Part shown: piece after piece, positions 31,519-40,186 of the stretch
How positions within the stretch are numbered: the first letter of the stretch is position 1
Layout of the letters: every line of letters begins with the position of its first letter
Assembly: GCA_022826195.1 (NCBI GenBank)
Contig: JAJDVI010000050.1
Coordinates: 49,815 to 113,814 of the forward strand
DNA: 64,000 nucleotides
Direction: 5' to 3'
Source of the DNA: Acidobacteriota bacterium
GTDB taxonomy: Bacteria > Acidobacteriota > Vicinamibacteria > Marinacidobacterales > Marinacidobacteraceae
The notes under the pieces: model-generated
The model's input: only the letters and a program-made list of their open reading frames with translations
Database searches by the model: none
Told to the model about the DNA's origin: nothing
Position numbers and translations under genes: made by a program

Positions 31519-33060
31519 TCAGCGCGGGTTTGCGGGGGGATTGCCCCAGCGCGGGGTGGTGTTGCTCCCTTCGCGGGTGAGCTGCTTCAGATTGGAGCCG
31601 TCCCGATGCATCGTGAACACCTGGTCGTCGCCGGCCCGGTTGGAGGCGAAGGCGATGTGCAGGCCGTTGGGCGCCCAGGAGGGACTCTCGTTGCTGCCGC
31701 GGCCGGTGGTGAGCTGGCGGGTCTGCCGGGTCTCGAAATCGTGGACGACGATGTCGAAGGGACGGCGTTCGATCCGGGAGGCGTAGGCGATCTCGCTGTG
31801 CTGGCGTGACGGGGACCAGGCGGGGGAATCGTTCCACGAGCCCTCGAAGGAAACGCGCCGCAGATTCAGGCCGTCCCGGTCCATGGTGTAAATCTGCGGA
31901 GCTCCGGTCCGATCCGAGGTGAAGGCGATCGTGCGTCCGTTCGGGGACCAGGCGGGGGCCACGTCGATGGCGCGGTTGTCGGTGAGCCGCCGCAGTTCGG
32001 CGCCGTCCACCGCGGCCAGGTAGATCTCCGACTGGCCGTCGCGGTTCGAAGTGAAGGCGATCCACCTTCCATCCGGCGACCAGGCGGGGGTGAAGGACTG
32101 GAAGTCGCCCACGAGCTTCTCGCCGCGGCCCTGGTAGAGGAACGCGAGATAGAGCGCGGGAGCGCCCTCGCGGTAGGAGATATAGCTGAGCGCCCGCCCA
32201 TCCGGCGACCAGCTCGGGGTGATGTTCAGGGAGCCGTTGGCGGTCACCGGGCGTTGTCCGTGACCGTCGTAGTCCATCAGGTAGATCTCCTTGCTGCGCG
32301 GTCCCGAGCGATTGGTGGAGAAGGCGATCCGGGTGCGGGCGACGCCCTGGTAGTTCCCCGCGTGCTGCAGGATGTCGTCCGCGATCCGGTGGGCGAGCGT
32401 CCTCGCGGCGCCGCGGGCCGCCGTGTAGCGGCGGCCGAAGACGTTTTCCTGGGCCCGGACGGCGTGCATCCGCACCTCCGCCACCAGCATCTCGCCATCG
32501 ATCCGGAGGGTCCCGCTGACCAGGATGTCGGCGCCGATCGACTCCCACTGGTAGTAGTCGAGAACGCCCTCCGGCGATCCGGCTTCGGCGATCCGGTAGA
32601 AGCGTTTCGGAAGCATCCGGTAGACGCCGGCGTACTCGATGTCGCCCCACAGGACGGCGCTGGCCACCGACGCCGATGCGGCCGCTTCCTCGGCCACCAC
32701 GAGTCCCGCGTCGGAAAGCGGGTCCGCCGGGGCGGCGTCCGTTTCGCCGGCCCGGCCTTCGCTCTCGGAGGCTTCGGGCGGCGCCAACCGGAAGTCCGGG
32801 ATGGCCATCCTCACCGGAGCTCCCGGACGGGTGATGTCCAGGTACCAGTCGCCGGCGTCCTGGGCGCCGGCCGTGGCGGAGGGAGGGGCGAGACTCGTGA
32901 CTCCCACTTCGGGAGTGCCGCCCGCGGCTTCGGCCGGGACTCCCGGCCCGGTAACCGGACGGGCAATCCCGGGCACGGGGACGAAGCCCGCGGCGACGCC
33001 AGTGGCCAGCGCGGCGCCCAGGGCCGCCAGGACGAGACGCGGCGGGCGAGGAGGCTTCAT
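31519..33060 (-). CDS. tolB: Tol-Pal translocation protein TolB
   Basis: 513 residues from ATG 33060. Signal peptide, a longer than usual Pro/Ala-rich N-terminal region (about 30-120), an N-terminal anticodon-like domain (GADILVSGTLRIDGEMLVAE, RIADDILQHAGNYQGVARTRIAFSTN), then a six-bladed propeller with the repeated TPSWSPDGRAL, TPAWSPDGRWIAF and APAWSPNGRTIAF blades. It links TolA to Pal in the periplasm. The start overlaps the tolA/tonB-like stop by four bases. Confidence 0.94.
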   Translation of the reverse strand: MKPPRPPRLVLAALGAALATGVAAGFVPVPGIARPVTGPGVPAEAAGGTPEVGVTSLAPPSATAGAQDAGDWYLDITRPGAPVRMAIPDFRLAPPEASESEGRAGETDAAPADPLSDAGLVVAEEAAASASVASAVLWGDIEYAGVYRMLPKRFYRIAEAGSPEGVLDYYQWESIGADILVSGTLRIDGEMLVAEVRMHAVRAQENVFGRRYTAARGAARTLAHRIADDILQHAGNYQGVARTRIAFSTNRSGPRSKEIYLMDYDGHGQRPVTANGSLNITPSWSPDGRALSYISYREGAPALYLAFLYQGRGEKLVGDFQSFTPAWSPDGRWIAFTSNRDGQSEIYLAAVDGAELRRLTDNRAIDVAPAWSPNGRTIAFTSDRTGAPQIYTMDRDGLNLRRVSFEGSWNDSPAWSPSRQHSEIAYASRIERRPFDIVVHDFETRQTRQLTTGRGSNESPSWAPNGLHIAFASNRAGDDQVFTMHRDGSNLKQLTREGSNTTPRWGNPPANPR

Positions 33061-34010
33061 GGAACCTCGGGGGCCGCTCCGTCCGGGCTTCCGGCCGCCT
33101 CCTGCTCGTAGGTGAAGAGCAGATGCACGCCGACGCGGTCCCTCGGATAGCTGTCCGGCAGCCGGGGAAGGGGTTCGGCCAGCACGACCGCCCGGAGCGC
33201 CGCCCGGTCGAGGAGCGACTGGCCGCTCGAGGTCTCCACCTCCGCGTCGCTGATGGCCCCGTCGCGGAAGATCGTGAAGCGGATGACGACGGTGGCCCGG
33301 CCGCGAACCGGGATCTGCTGCCAGTTGGCCTGGATTCGGGCGATCATCTGGCGCTGGTAGAAGGCGTACTCGAAGTCCTGGTCGAAACGCGTGCCTCCCG
33401 GCGTTCCTCCGAGACCGATCCCGGTGTTGGCGGACGGCTGCCGGTTGGTCGAGCCGGTGCTGGCGGGTCTCCGGGTGGGCCGGGAACTGGTATCCACGGG
33501 ACGGCGGGTCTCGAGCCGCGCCGAATCGGCCCACGCGGCGTCGCGGCCCCGGAGGCCGGATTCGGGGCGCTGGGGGCGCGCCGCCCGGCGGCGGGCCCGG
33601 GCGTCGGGGACCGGCATGCGGTCGCGGTTTTCTACCGTCGGCCGCGCCACCTCCGGACGGGACGCCGGAGGTTCCGGCACGGGTTCGGGTTCGGGCGCCG
33701 GAGGCTCGGGAGCGGGCGGTTCGGGTTCCGGTTCCGGGACCGGCTCCGGGGCAGGGGGCGGGGCCGCGGCGCGTCCCAGGCTGGGCGTCGGACTCGGACC
33801 GGACATCCCGAGTTCGATGAAGGCCGCGGAAGGAGGCGCCAGGACGGCGCCCGAATCCAGCTCCAGACCCACGGCGGCGCCCCCCAGCAGCGCGACGTGG
33901 GCTGTCGCGGACCAGATCAGGTTGCGCCGGAACGGTTCGTCGCCCCGGTCCGGCCGCGAGGATGCCGCCGGCCCTTGCCGGGTTGGCGGCGTCCGGGATG
34001 GATCCGGCAC
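33057..34010 (-). CDS. TolA/TonB-family energy-transducing protein
   Basis: 317 residues. One membrane helix (about 30-50, SATAHVALLGGAAVGLEL), a long Pro/Glu-rich spacer (EPVPEPEPEPPAPEPPAPEP) suited to span the periplasm, an Arg-rich stretch, and a TonB/TolA C-terminal domain (YAFYQRQMIARIQANWQQIP, VVIRFTIFRDGAISDAEVE, DRAALRAVVLAEPLPRLPDS). Its position between tolR and tolB argues for the TolA role, though the C-terminal domain reads like the TonB family. It would couple the TolQR proton motor to TolB-Pal. Confidence 0.85.
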   Translation of the reverse strand: MPDPSRTPPTRQGPAASSRPDRGDEPFRRNLIWSATAHVALLGGAAVGLELDSGAVLAPPSAAFIELGMSGPSPTPSLGRAAAPPPAPEPVPEPEPEPPAPEPPAPEPEPVPEPPASRPEVARPTVENRDRMPVPDARARRRAARPQRPESGLRGRDAAWADSARLETRRPVDTSSRPTRRPASTGSTNRQPSANTGIGLGGTPGGTRFDQDFEYAFYQRQMIARIQANWQQIPVRGRATVVIRFTIFRDGAISDAEVETSSGQSLLDRAALRAVVLAEPLPRLPDSYPRDRVGVHLLFTYEQEAAGSPDGAAPEVP

Positions 34011-34016
34011 GAAGCG

Positions 34017-34508
34017 CTACCTTTGCCGCTGTTCGCCGGGGTAGGCGTACACGAGACCCACACGGTCGAAACCCGCACGCTTCATCGTGTCTATTACCTC
34101 GATGACCTGGCCGTATTCTAGCGAGACGTCGCCCTGCAGATAGCCTTCGCGGGTCCCTTCCAGATCGACGATTTCGCGGAGCCGTTCCTCGAGCAGCAGC
34201 GGGTTAACGGCCCGCTCGCCGACAAAGGTCCGGCCCTCGGCGTCCACGGTGACGATGAGGCGCTCGGTGGCCTCCGCGGACTGCATCCGGGCAGTGGGCA
34301 GGTTCACCTCGAGGGAGCGGACGAGGAGTGGAGCGGTCACCATGAAGATGATCAGCAATACCAGTACCACGTCCACGAAAGGGGTGACGTTGATCTCGGA
34401 GAGCGCGCTTCCCGCCCCCGCTCTCCGGCGGGCGCCGAGCTGGGCCAGGGCCGAACCGGAACCCGCGCCCGAACCTCCGGCGGCGCCGCCGGAGGTCCCC
34501 ATCCCCAT
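34017..34508 (-). CDS. tolR: TolR/ExbD-type motor subunit
   Basis: 163 residues: Gly/Ser-rich N-terminus, then SEINVTPFVDVVLVLLIIFMVTAPL, the single membrane helix with the conserved pore Asp (VDVVLVLL) that carries protons, and a periplasmic domain with YLQGDVSLEYGQVIEVIDTM. The helix motif is shared by TolR and ExbD; the operon context decides for TolR. The 28-residue Gly/Ala-rich N-terminal extension is longer than usual. It lies four bases after tolQ. Confidence 0.92.
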   Translation of the reverse strand: MGMGTSGGAAGGSGAGSGSALAQLGARRRAGAGSALSEINVTPFVDVVLVLLIIFMVTAPLLVRSLEVNLPTARMQSAEATERLIVTVDAEGRTFVGERAVNPLLLEERLREIVDLEGTREGYLQGDVSLEYGQVIEVIDTMKRAGFDRVGLVYAYPGEQRQR

Positions 34509-34512
34509 GTCG

Positions 34513-35394
34513 TCAGCGGGCCAGGTGCCGTTCCAGCATGGCCACGTACTCCATGGAGAAATCGTCCATCGTGGTGGTGATCCGGCGGATCCGGGCCAGG
34601 AACGCGTTGTAGGCGATGACGGCCGGAATCGCCGCCCCGAGTCCTGCGGCGGTCGCGATCAGGGCTTCCGATACGCCGGGGGCGACCACGCTGATGTTCG
34701 CCGACTGGGTGAGCGCGATGTCCCGAAAGGAGTTCATGATCCCCCAGACGGTCCCGAAGAGTCCGATGAACGGCGTGGCGCCGCCGGTCGTCGCCAGGAA
34801 CATCATCCGGTGCTCCATGGCCGCCGTCTCGGTGGACGAGGCGCGGAGCAGCGATCGCGCCACGGCTTCCATGTTGGAGACCCGCAGGCGTGCCGGTTCT
34901 TCGTCTTCCGGGTCCTGCCGGGACTGATAGCGCACCTCCTGGTAGCCGGCCTGGAAGAGCCGCGCCAGCGGGCTGTCGGGGTGTTTCCGGGCCCAGGCGA
35001 CGACGTCCGCGAACCGCTTGGCGGACCGGAAGTGGTTCAGGAAGGCGGCCGAGCTCCGCTCCAGCCGGCCGAGCCGCCGCGCCTTGTGCAGGATGATGGC
35101 CCAGGAGACGAGGCTGAAGAAGAGCAGCGTGGCGAGCACGAACCAGGCGACCGGCCCGGCCTCCACCACGAGCGCCAGGAAACCGCCCTCGTCGAGGAAC
35201 CCCATGGAGGAATCGAGTTCGACGGCGGTCACCGCCTCGTCGACCGTCTCGGCGGCCTGGGGGTCGGGCGGGACCTGTCCCGCCAGGGCGGCGCGGGGAA
35301 ACAGCAGCGAGACTCCAACCCGGAGAACAGCGTTGCACGAAGCCGTGAACCGGGCGAACACGTAGGAGCGGCGGGGGACCGGGATACCCCACAT
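34513..35394 (-). CDS. tolQ: TolQ/ExbB-type proton channel subunit
   Basis: Three membrane helices: VEAGPVAWFVLATLLFFSLVSWAII; TTGGATPFIGLFGTVWGIMNSF; and ALIATAAGLGAAIPAVIAYNAF. The last two are the conserved TolQ/ExbB pore helices. From ATG 35394 the protein has 293 residues, with a ~60-residue N-terminal extension that looks like a cleavable signal plus linker (LLFPRAALAGQVPPDPQA) before the usual start region. A shorter reading from ATG 35205 gives a family-typical length. The 35394 start is preferred because a TAGGCT box sits five bases upstream. First gene of the tolQRA-B-pal-cpoB operon. Confidence 0.88.
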   Translation of the reverse strand: MWGIPVPRRSYVFARFTASCNAVLRVGVSLLFPRAALAGQVPPDPQAAETVDEAVTAVELDSSMGFLDEGGFLALVVEAGPVAWFVLATLLFFSLVSWAIILHKARRLGRLERSSAAFLNHFRSAKRFADVVAWARKHPDSPLARLFQAGYQEVRYQSRQDPEDEEPARLRVSNMEAVARSLLRASSTETAAMEHRMMFLATTGGATPFIGLFGTVWGIMNSFRDIALTQSANISVVAPGVSEALIATAAGLGAAIPAVIAYNAFLARIRRITTTMDDFSMEYVAMLERHLAR

Positions 35395-35399
35395 ATAGT

Positions 35400-35434
35400 A
35401 GCCTAACCCATGCTCAACCACTACCCCTTGGGGT
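35400..35434 (-). promoter_or_regulatory. tolQ promoter box and a 12-bp palindrome
   Basis: On the minus strand TAGGCT (35400-35405) ends five bases before the tolQ ATG at 35394, a leaderless-type -10 box. Upstream of it lies the perfect palindrome ACCCCTTGGGGT (35423-35434), placed where a regulator could bind between the divergent tolQ and recN genes. The palindrome may instead be an incidental GC hairpin. Confidence 0.35.
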
Positions 35435-35553
35435 TGTTACCATTTTCGGCGCCGATCCGACGCGGGGACCGTTCCGGGGCGGGCTCGGGGACCGCGGTCC
35501 CCGGGGTCCTGCGCTAGCGCCGGATTCGGCCCCCGTTCCAACTGCCGGCCGCG

Positions 35554-37341
35554 ATGCTTCACTGGCTCCGGGCGCGAAACGTCGCCCTTCTCCGGGACGT
35601 CTCGCTCGAGTTCGAAACGGGGCTGAACGTGGTCACCGGAGAGACCGGGGTGGGCAAGAGCATTCTGCTGGAGGCGCTCGGGCTGATTCTGGGTGGACGC
35701 GGCCGTGCGCCGCTCGTCGGACCCGTGACGGATCGCGCCGTCGTCGAGGCGGGCTTCACGGCGCCAGACCTGGAGACGGCGGGCGGGGGGCGATTCGGGG
35801 CGCTCGCCGAGGAGGCGGGATTCCCCGCCGGGGACGGCGATCTCGTGATCCGGCGGGAGCTGCGCCTCGCGCCGGGACGCCGCTCGATCTCGAATCGGAT
35901 CACCGTGAACGGGGCGGCGGTGCCGGTGGCGGTGCTGCGCGCGCTGGGGATGATCCTGGCCGAGGTGTACGGCCAGGGGGAGTACCTGGCTCTCCTTCAA
36001 CCCGGGGCCGCCCGCGAGACGGTGGACGAGGCGGGCGGTCATGCGCCCTTGCGGCGGGATGTCGCGGCGGCTTTCCGCGCGCTCCGCGCCTGCGAAGCGG
36101 AACGCGACGCGCTTCAGGACCGGCTCGCCGCCGCGGCGGTCCAGCGCGCCGAAATGGAACGGGCCCTCGAAGAGATCGAGCGGGCGGCCCCGCAGCCGGG
36201 CGAGGTCGGGGAGCTGCTCGAAGAGCGCCGGACGCTCGGCCACGCGGAACAACTCGCCGGCCGCCTGGCGAGTGCGTATCAGGCGCTCTACGGGTCGGAG
36301 TCCGCGGCCGGCGCGCAGTTGGCGGTCGCGCTCCGCGCCCTCGGGGAGGCGGGCGCCATCGACCTGCGGACCGCCGGCCTGCTCGATGGGCGTCCGGACC
36401 TGCTCGTCGAGGTGGAGGACCTCGCGGCCGCGGTGCGGGACCGGCGCGACAGCGTCCGGGCGGCGCCGGAGCGGCTCGCGGAAATCGAGGATCGTCTCGT
36501 CGTGCTGCGCGGTCTCGAGCGCCGTCATGCCGGAGGCGCGGGGGGCGCGGACGCGCTCCTCGAGCGGGCTGCCGAGCTTCGCGACGCGCTCGCCGAACTC
36601 ACGGACCAGGCTGAGGAACGCCGTCGCGCGGTCGCGGCGGCCACGGCGGCGGCCGCCCGCTACCGGGAGCGGGCGGCATCGCTCCACGCCGCCCGCAAGG
36701 CCGCCGCGGCGGCGCTTGCCGGGGGGGTGCAGCGAGAACTCGTCGGCCTTGGCATTCCCCGCGCCCGTTTCTCCATCGGGATGGAGCCGCTCCCCGAAGA
36801 GCCCGGGCCCGGAGGGGCGGCAGGGACCGGACACTTCACGGAACACGGCCTCGACCGCGTGGAGTTCCTGTTCAGCGCCAGCGCCGGGATGGCGCCGGCG
36901 CCGATCGGCGAGGTCGCCTCGGGAGGAGAGTCATCGCGGTTCTTCCTGGCGCTGAAGGCGGCCGGGGCGGGGAAGGGGGGCGCGGCGACCCTGGTCTTCG
37001 ACGAGGCGGACACCGGGACCTCCGGCCGCATCGCCGACGCCGTCGGGCGGCGGCTGCGGCGACTCGCCGCCGCGCGTCAGGTCGTTTCCGTCACGCATCT
37101 GCCCCAGGTCGCCGCGCTCGGGCGGGCCCACCTCGTGGTCGAGAAACTAGAATCCGGCGATGCGGTTCGGGTCTCGACTCTTGTCGAGGACGCCCGGATC
37201 GAGGAAATCGCTCGTATGCTCGCCGGCCCCGAGGTCACTGACAGCGCCCGAAACCACGCGTCCCAACTGCTCGCCGATGCGGCCGCCGACGTCCCCGGCG
37301 GCGAAACCGGCGGGCTCGCGCCGGAGCCGGCGGGGCGCTGA
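35554..37341 (+). CDS. recN: DNA repair protein RecN
   Basis: A 595-residue SMC-like ATPase that holds broken DNA ends together during double-strand break repair. N-terminal MLHWLRARNVALLRDVSLEF is followed by Walker A in VVTGETGVGKSILLEALGL; the middle is a Glu/Arg/Ala-rich coiled coil. The C-terminal half has the signature EVASGGESSRFFLALKA, Walker B LVFDEADTGTSGRIAD and VVSVTHLPQVAALGRAHLVV. No LexA-type palindrome like that of lexA is seen upstream, which is notable because recN is SOS-controlled in many bacteria. miaB follows directly at its stop codon. Confidence 0.94.
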   Translation: MLHWLRARNVALLRDVSLEFETGLNVVTGETGVGKSILLEALGLILGGRGRAPLVGPVTDRAVVEAGFTAPDLETAGGGRFGALAEEAGFPAGDGDLVIRRELRLAPGRRSISNRITVNGAAVPVAVLRALGMILAEVYGQGEYLALLQPGAARETVDEAGGHAPLRRDVAAAFRALRACEAERDALQDRLAAAAVQRAEMERALEEIERAAPQPGEVGELLEERRTLGHAEQLAGRLASAYQALYGSESAAGAQLAVALRALGEAGAIDLRTAGLLDGRPDLLVEVEDLAAAVRDRRDSVRAAPERLAEIEDRLVVLRGLERRHAGGAGGADALLERAAELRDALAELTDQAEERRRAVAAATAAAARYRERAASLHAARKAAAAALAGGVQRELVGLGIPRARFSIGMEPLPEEPGPGGAAGTGHFTEHGLDRVEFLFSASAGMAPAPIGEVASGGESSRFFLALKAAGAGKGGAATLVFDEADTGTSGRIADAVGRRLRRLAAARQVVSVTHLPQVAALGRAHLVVEKLESGDAVRVSTLVEDARIEEIARMLAGPEVTDSARNHASQLLADAAADVPGGETGGLAPEPAGR

Positions 37342-38859
37342 ATGACGGTCTGCGCCTCGGACCCGCTGCCGCCGCAGACCGGTCCGGCGAACGGGTATCC
37401 CGCCGTCACCCCGGTCTCCGGGCGTCCCCTCCGGTTTCGGATCGAGACCTGGGGTTGCCAGATGAACGTCCACGACTCGGAGAAGATGGCGGCGGCGCTC
37501 GGGTCGCTCGGTTGCCGGCCGGCGAAGGCGGAGCCCGCGGAAGTGGTGGTCCTGAACACCTGTTCCGTGCGCGAGAAAGCGCAGGAGAAGGTCTTCGCCC
37601 GGGTGGAACAGCTCGTCGGCCGGGGCGGCGAGCGTCCGCGGCTGATCGGGGTGGCGGGGTGCGTTGCGCAGCAGGAAGGGGAGGCCATCTTCGGCCGGGC
37701 GCCGGCGGTGGACTTCGTCCTGGGCACCCAGAGCCTGGTGTGCCTCCCCGACATCGTGCGCCGCCTCCTCGATGGAGAGACCCGGGTCGTGGAGATCGGG
37801 CGCCATCCGGACAATCTCGATATCCCCCCGGAGCAGATCGACCGGATTCCCGGGGTCAAGGCGTACATCACGATCATGGAGGGATGCGACAACTTCTGCT
37901 CGTTCTGCGTCGTGCCCTTCACCCGCGGACGCGAGCGGTGCCGGAGCGTGTCGTCCATCGTGCGGGAGGCGGAGTCGCTCACGGCGTCGGGCTTCCAGGA
38001 GATCCAGCTTCTCGGCCAGAACGTGAATTCCTATCGGGACCCGGAAGACGGCAGGGACTTCGCCGAACTGACCGACGCCGTGGGAGCGGTGCCGGGCATC
38101 CGCCGGATCCGCTTCACGAGCCCCCACCCCAAGGACTTCAGCGACGCGCTCATGGATCGTTTTGCGGGCGGGGGACCGCTGATGCCGCACATGCATCTCC
38201 CCGCGCAGTCCGGTTCGACGGCCGTGCTGGAACGCATGCGTCGCGGCTACAGCCGCGAGGAATTCCTGGAGCTGGTGGGACGGGCGCGGCGCCGGGCGCC
38301 CGAACTCGCGCTCTCCACCGACCTGATCGTCGGCTTCTGCGGCGAAACGCGGCGCGAGTTCGAAGAGACCCTGACTCTCCTCGACGAGGTGCGGTTCTCC
38401 TCGGTCTATTCGTTCAAGTACTCCGAGCGCCCGCACACGCTCGCGTCGAAGCGGTTGCCGGACGACGTTCCGGATCCGGAGAAGACGGACCGGCTCGTCG
38501 AGCTCCAGGCCCGGCAGCGGGCAATCCAGCTTGACCTGCACCGCGATCTGGTCGGCCGCGAGGTGGAAGTGCTCATCGAGGGTCCCAGCCGCAAGGGCGG
38601 TCAACTGGCGGGCCGGGGACCCGACAACCGCATCGTCAACTTCGACGGACCCGCCGAGGCCACCGGCAGCTTCGGCGAGGTGAGGATCACGGGGTTCGGC
38701 CCGAACAGCCTGCTGGGGGAGCCGCTCGGTTCGCTGGCGCCGCGCCGGCTCCCCGGTTCACCGGCGGCGCCCGCCGCCGATCCGGGCGCTGAAATCCCCC
38801 TGCCGGTCGTCCAGCAGGCCATGGGCGGCGGGCATTCCGAGGCCATGCGTTCCGGATGA
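37342..38859 (+). CDS. miaB: tRNA-2-methylthio-N6-dimethylallyladenosine synthase MiaB
   Basis: A radical SAM methylthiotransferase acting on tRNA A37. 505 residues. The UPF0004 domain has three iron-sulfur ligands (TWGCQMN, LNTCSVRE, AGCVAQ). The radical SAM domain has the C-x3-C-x2-C motif in EGCDNFCSFCVVPFTRGRE, and a TRAM domain follows (VGREVEVLIEGPSRKGGQLAGR). TWGCQMNVHDSEKM and HLPAQSGSTAVLERMRRGYSR favour MiaB over MtaB/RimO. The first ~30 residues and last ~45 are low-complexity extensions. The ATG abuts the recN stop. Confidence 0.94.
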   Translation: MTVCASDPLPPQTGPANGYPAVTPVSGRPLRFRIETWGCQMNVHDSEKMAAALGSLGCRPAKAEPAEVVVLNTCSVREKAQEKVFARVEQLVGRGGERPRLIGVAGCVAQQEGEAIFGRAPAVDFVLGTQSLVCLPDIVRRLLDGETRVVEIGRHPDNLDIPPEQIDRIPGVKAYITIMEGCDNFCSFCVVPFTRGRERCRSVSSIVREAESLTASGFQEIQLLGQNVNSYRDPEDGRDFAELTDAVGAVPGIRRIRFTSPHPKDFSDALMDRFAGGGPLMPHMHLPAQSGSTAVLERMRRGYSREEFLELVGRARRRAPELALSTDLIVGFCGETRREFEETLTLLDEVRFSSVYSFKYSERPHTLASKRLPDDVPDPEKTDRLVELQARQRAIQLDLHRDLVGREVEVLIEGPSRKGGQLAGRGPDNRIVNFDGPAEATGSFGEVRITGFGPNSLLGEPLGSLAPRRLPGSPAAPAADPGAEIPLPVVQQAMGGGHSEAMRSG

Positions 38860-38875
38860 GCCGCGAAACGAGGGA

Positions 38876-39382
38876 TTGACCGTGGAGATCGAGGTAAGCA
38901 TCAAGGCGATCCTGATGGTGCCGCGGACCAGCGCCGCGGTCGTGATGCTCAAGGAGGAGTCCGGGGACCGCGAGGTCCCCATCTGGGTCGGACCCATGGA
39001 GGTCCGCGCGATCGGCCTGCAGATCGAGAACTACGAGCCACCGCGGCCCTTCACGCACGACCTGATCCGGGAACTGCTCCGGGAGCTGGATGCGCGGGTC
39101 ACCAAGGTGGTCATCCACGACGTACAGGACAACACGTTCTATGCGCACGTCCATCTCCAGCGCAAGCGCCAGCGGCTGGCGGTGGACGCCCGTCCGAGCG
39201 ATGCCATCGCCCTCGCGCTCCGGACCAGGGCGCCCATCTTCGTCCATTCCCGCGTCATCGAACGTGGAGCCCGGCGGGCGGAGGAACTGATGGCGGAGGA
39301 CGTCGAACCACCGGAGGACAGCGAGGCGCTCGGCGACTGGCTGGAAGCTCTCGACGAGGACGACCTCGGTGACACGCACTGA
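38876..39382 (+). CDS. Bifunctional-nuclease (BFN/DUF151) family protein
   Basis: 168 residues. The BFN domain fills the first ~130: VPRTSAAVVMLKEESGDREVPIWVGPMEVRAI, ENYEPPRPFTHDLIRELLREL, TFYAHVHLQRKRQRLAVDARPSDAIALALRTRAPIFV. The family has been described as a bifunctional RNase/DNase, but the physiological role in bacteria is unclear. An acidic tail closes the protein. TTG 38876 and GTG 38882 are both possible starts. It lies between miaB (17-base gap) and parA (27-base gap), probably in one transcription unit. Confidence 0.88.
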   Translation: MTVEIEVSIKAILMVPRTSAAVVMLKEESGDREVPIWVGPMEVRAIGLQIENYEPPRPFTHDLIRELLRELDARVTKVVIHDVQDNTFYAHVHLQRKRQRLAVDARPSDAIALALRTRAPIFVHSRVIERGARRAEELMAEDVEPPEDSEALGDWLEALDEDDLGDTH

Positions 39383-39409
39383 TGAGCACCCTGTCTGCCG
39401 GCCGCTGAC

Positions 39410-40186
39410 ATGCGCGCCACGATCACCGTCGCGAATCAGAAGGGCGGGGTAGCCAAGACCACCACCGCGGTCAACCTGGCGGCGGCATTCGCGGGCGCCG
39501 GACACCGGACGCTGCTGGTGGACGTCGATCCTCAGGCGAACGCGTCGGTCAGCGTCATCGAACCGGATCCGTCCCGTCCCTCGATGCTGGAGGCGCTCAC
39601 CGGTGAGGTCCGCTTCGCGCAGATCATCAGTCCCACCTCGGTGGAAGGCCTTTCGGTCGCCGAGGCGCGCATCTCGCTCGCGAAGCTCGAGCGCCAGCTC
39701 ATGGGCGACATCGACGCCCACTACCGCCTTCGGGATCGCCTCCAGTACGTCCGGGAGGAGCTCGACTACATCGTGATCGACACTCCCCCCACCCTGGGCC
39801 TCATCACCGTGAACGCGATGGTGGCGAGCGACTACCTGTTGCTGCCGCTACCGCCGACGTACTACGCGCTCGAAGGCGCCGACGACCTGCTCGACACGCT
39901 GGAGCAGGTGCGCCGCCGTCCCAATCCCGATCTTTCGCTCCTCGGAGTGGTGATCACCATGGCAGATCAGCGCACCAGGATCGCGCGGGATGCGATCCGC
40001 AAGATCCGCGGGCATTTTGGAGAAGCGGTCTTTCGCACGCTGATCAGCCGGAACGTCCGACTCGAAGAGAGTCCCGCCTACAAGGAGTCCATCTTCGCGT
40101 TCGCTCCCAACTCCCGGGGAGCCGAGGACTATGGACGCCTGTCTCGGGAGGTGCTTGCCCGTGTCCAAGCGAACCGGTCTTCCTGA
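39410..40186 (+). CDS. parA: ParA-type partition ATPase
   Basis: 258 residues. The deviant Walker A is VANQKGGVAKTTTAVNLAAAF, followed by LLVDVDPQANAS, Walker B-like YIVIDTPPTLGLITVNAM, and the downstream LGVVITMADQRTRIARD. It has no N-terminal helix-turn-helix, so it is of the chromosomal/Soj-like type Ib or small type Ia class. It drives segregation together with the ParB encoded with a 26-base overlap. The locus is only ~4 kb from the dif-like site, whereas chromosomal parAB normally lies near oriC, so it might serve a second replicon or another function. Confidence 0.9.
   Translation: MRATITVANQKGGVAKTTTAVNLAAAFAGAGHRTLLVDVDPQANASVSVIEPDPSRPSMLEALTGEVRFAQIISPTSVEGLSVAEARISLAKLERQLMGDIDAHYRLRDRLQYVREELDYIVIDTPPTLGLITVNAMVASDYLLLPLPPTYYALEGADDLLDTLEQVRRRPNPDLSLLGVVITMADQRTRIARDAIRKIRGHFGEAVFRTLISRNVRLEESPAYKESIFAFAPNSRGAEDYGRLSREVLARVQANRSS

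Noticed and set aside
35400..35553. LexA operator upstream of recN
   Set aside because: No CAGACA/TGTCTG dyad; the ACCCCTTGGGGT palindrome is unrelated to the lexA operator.
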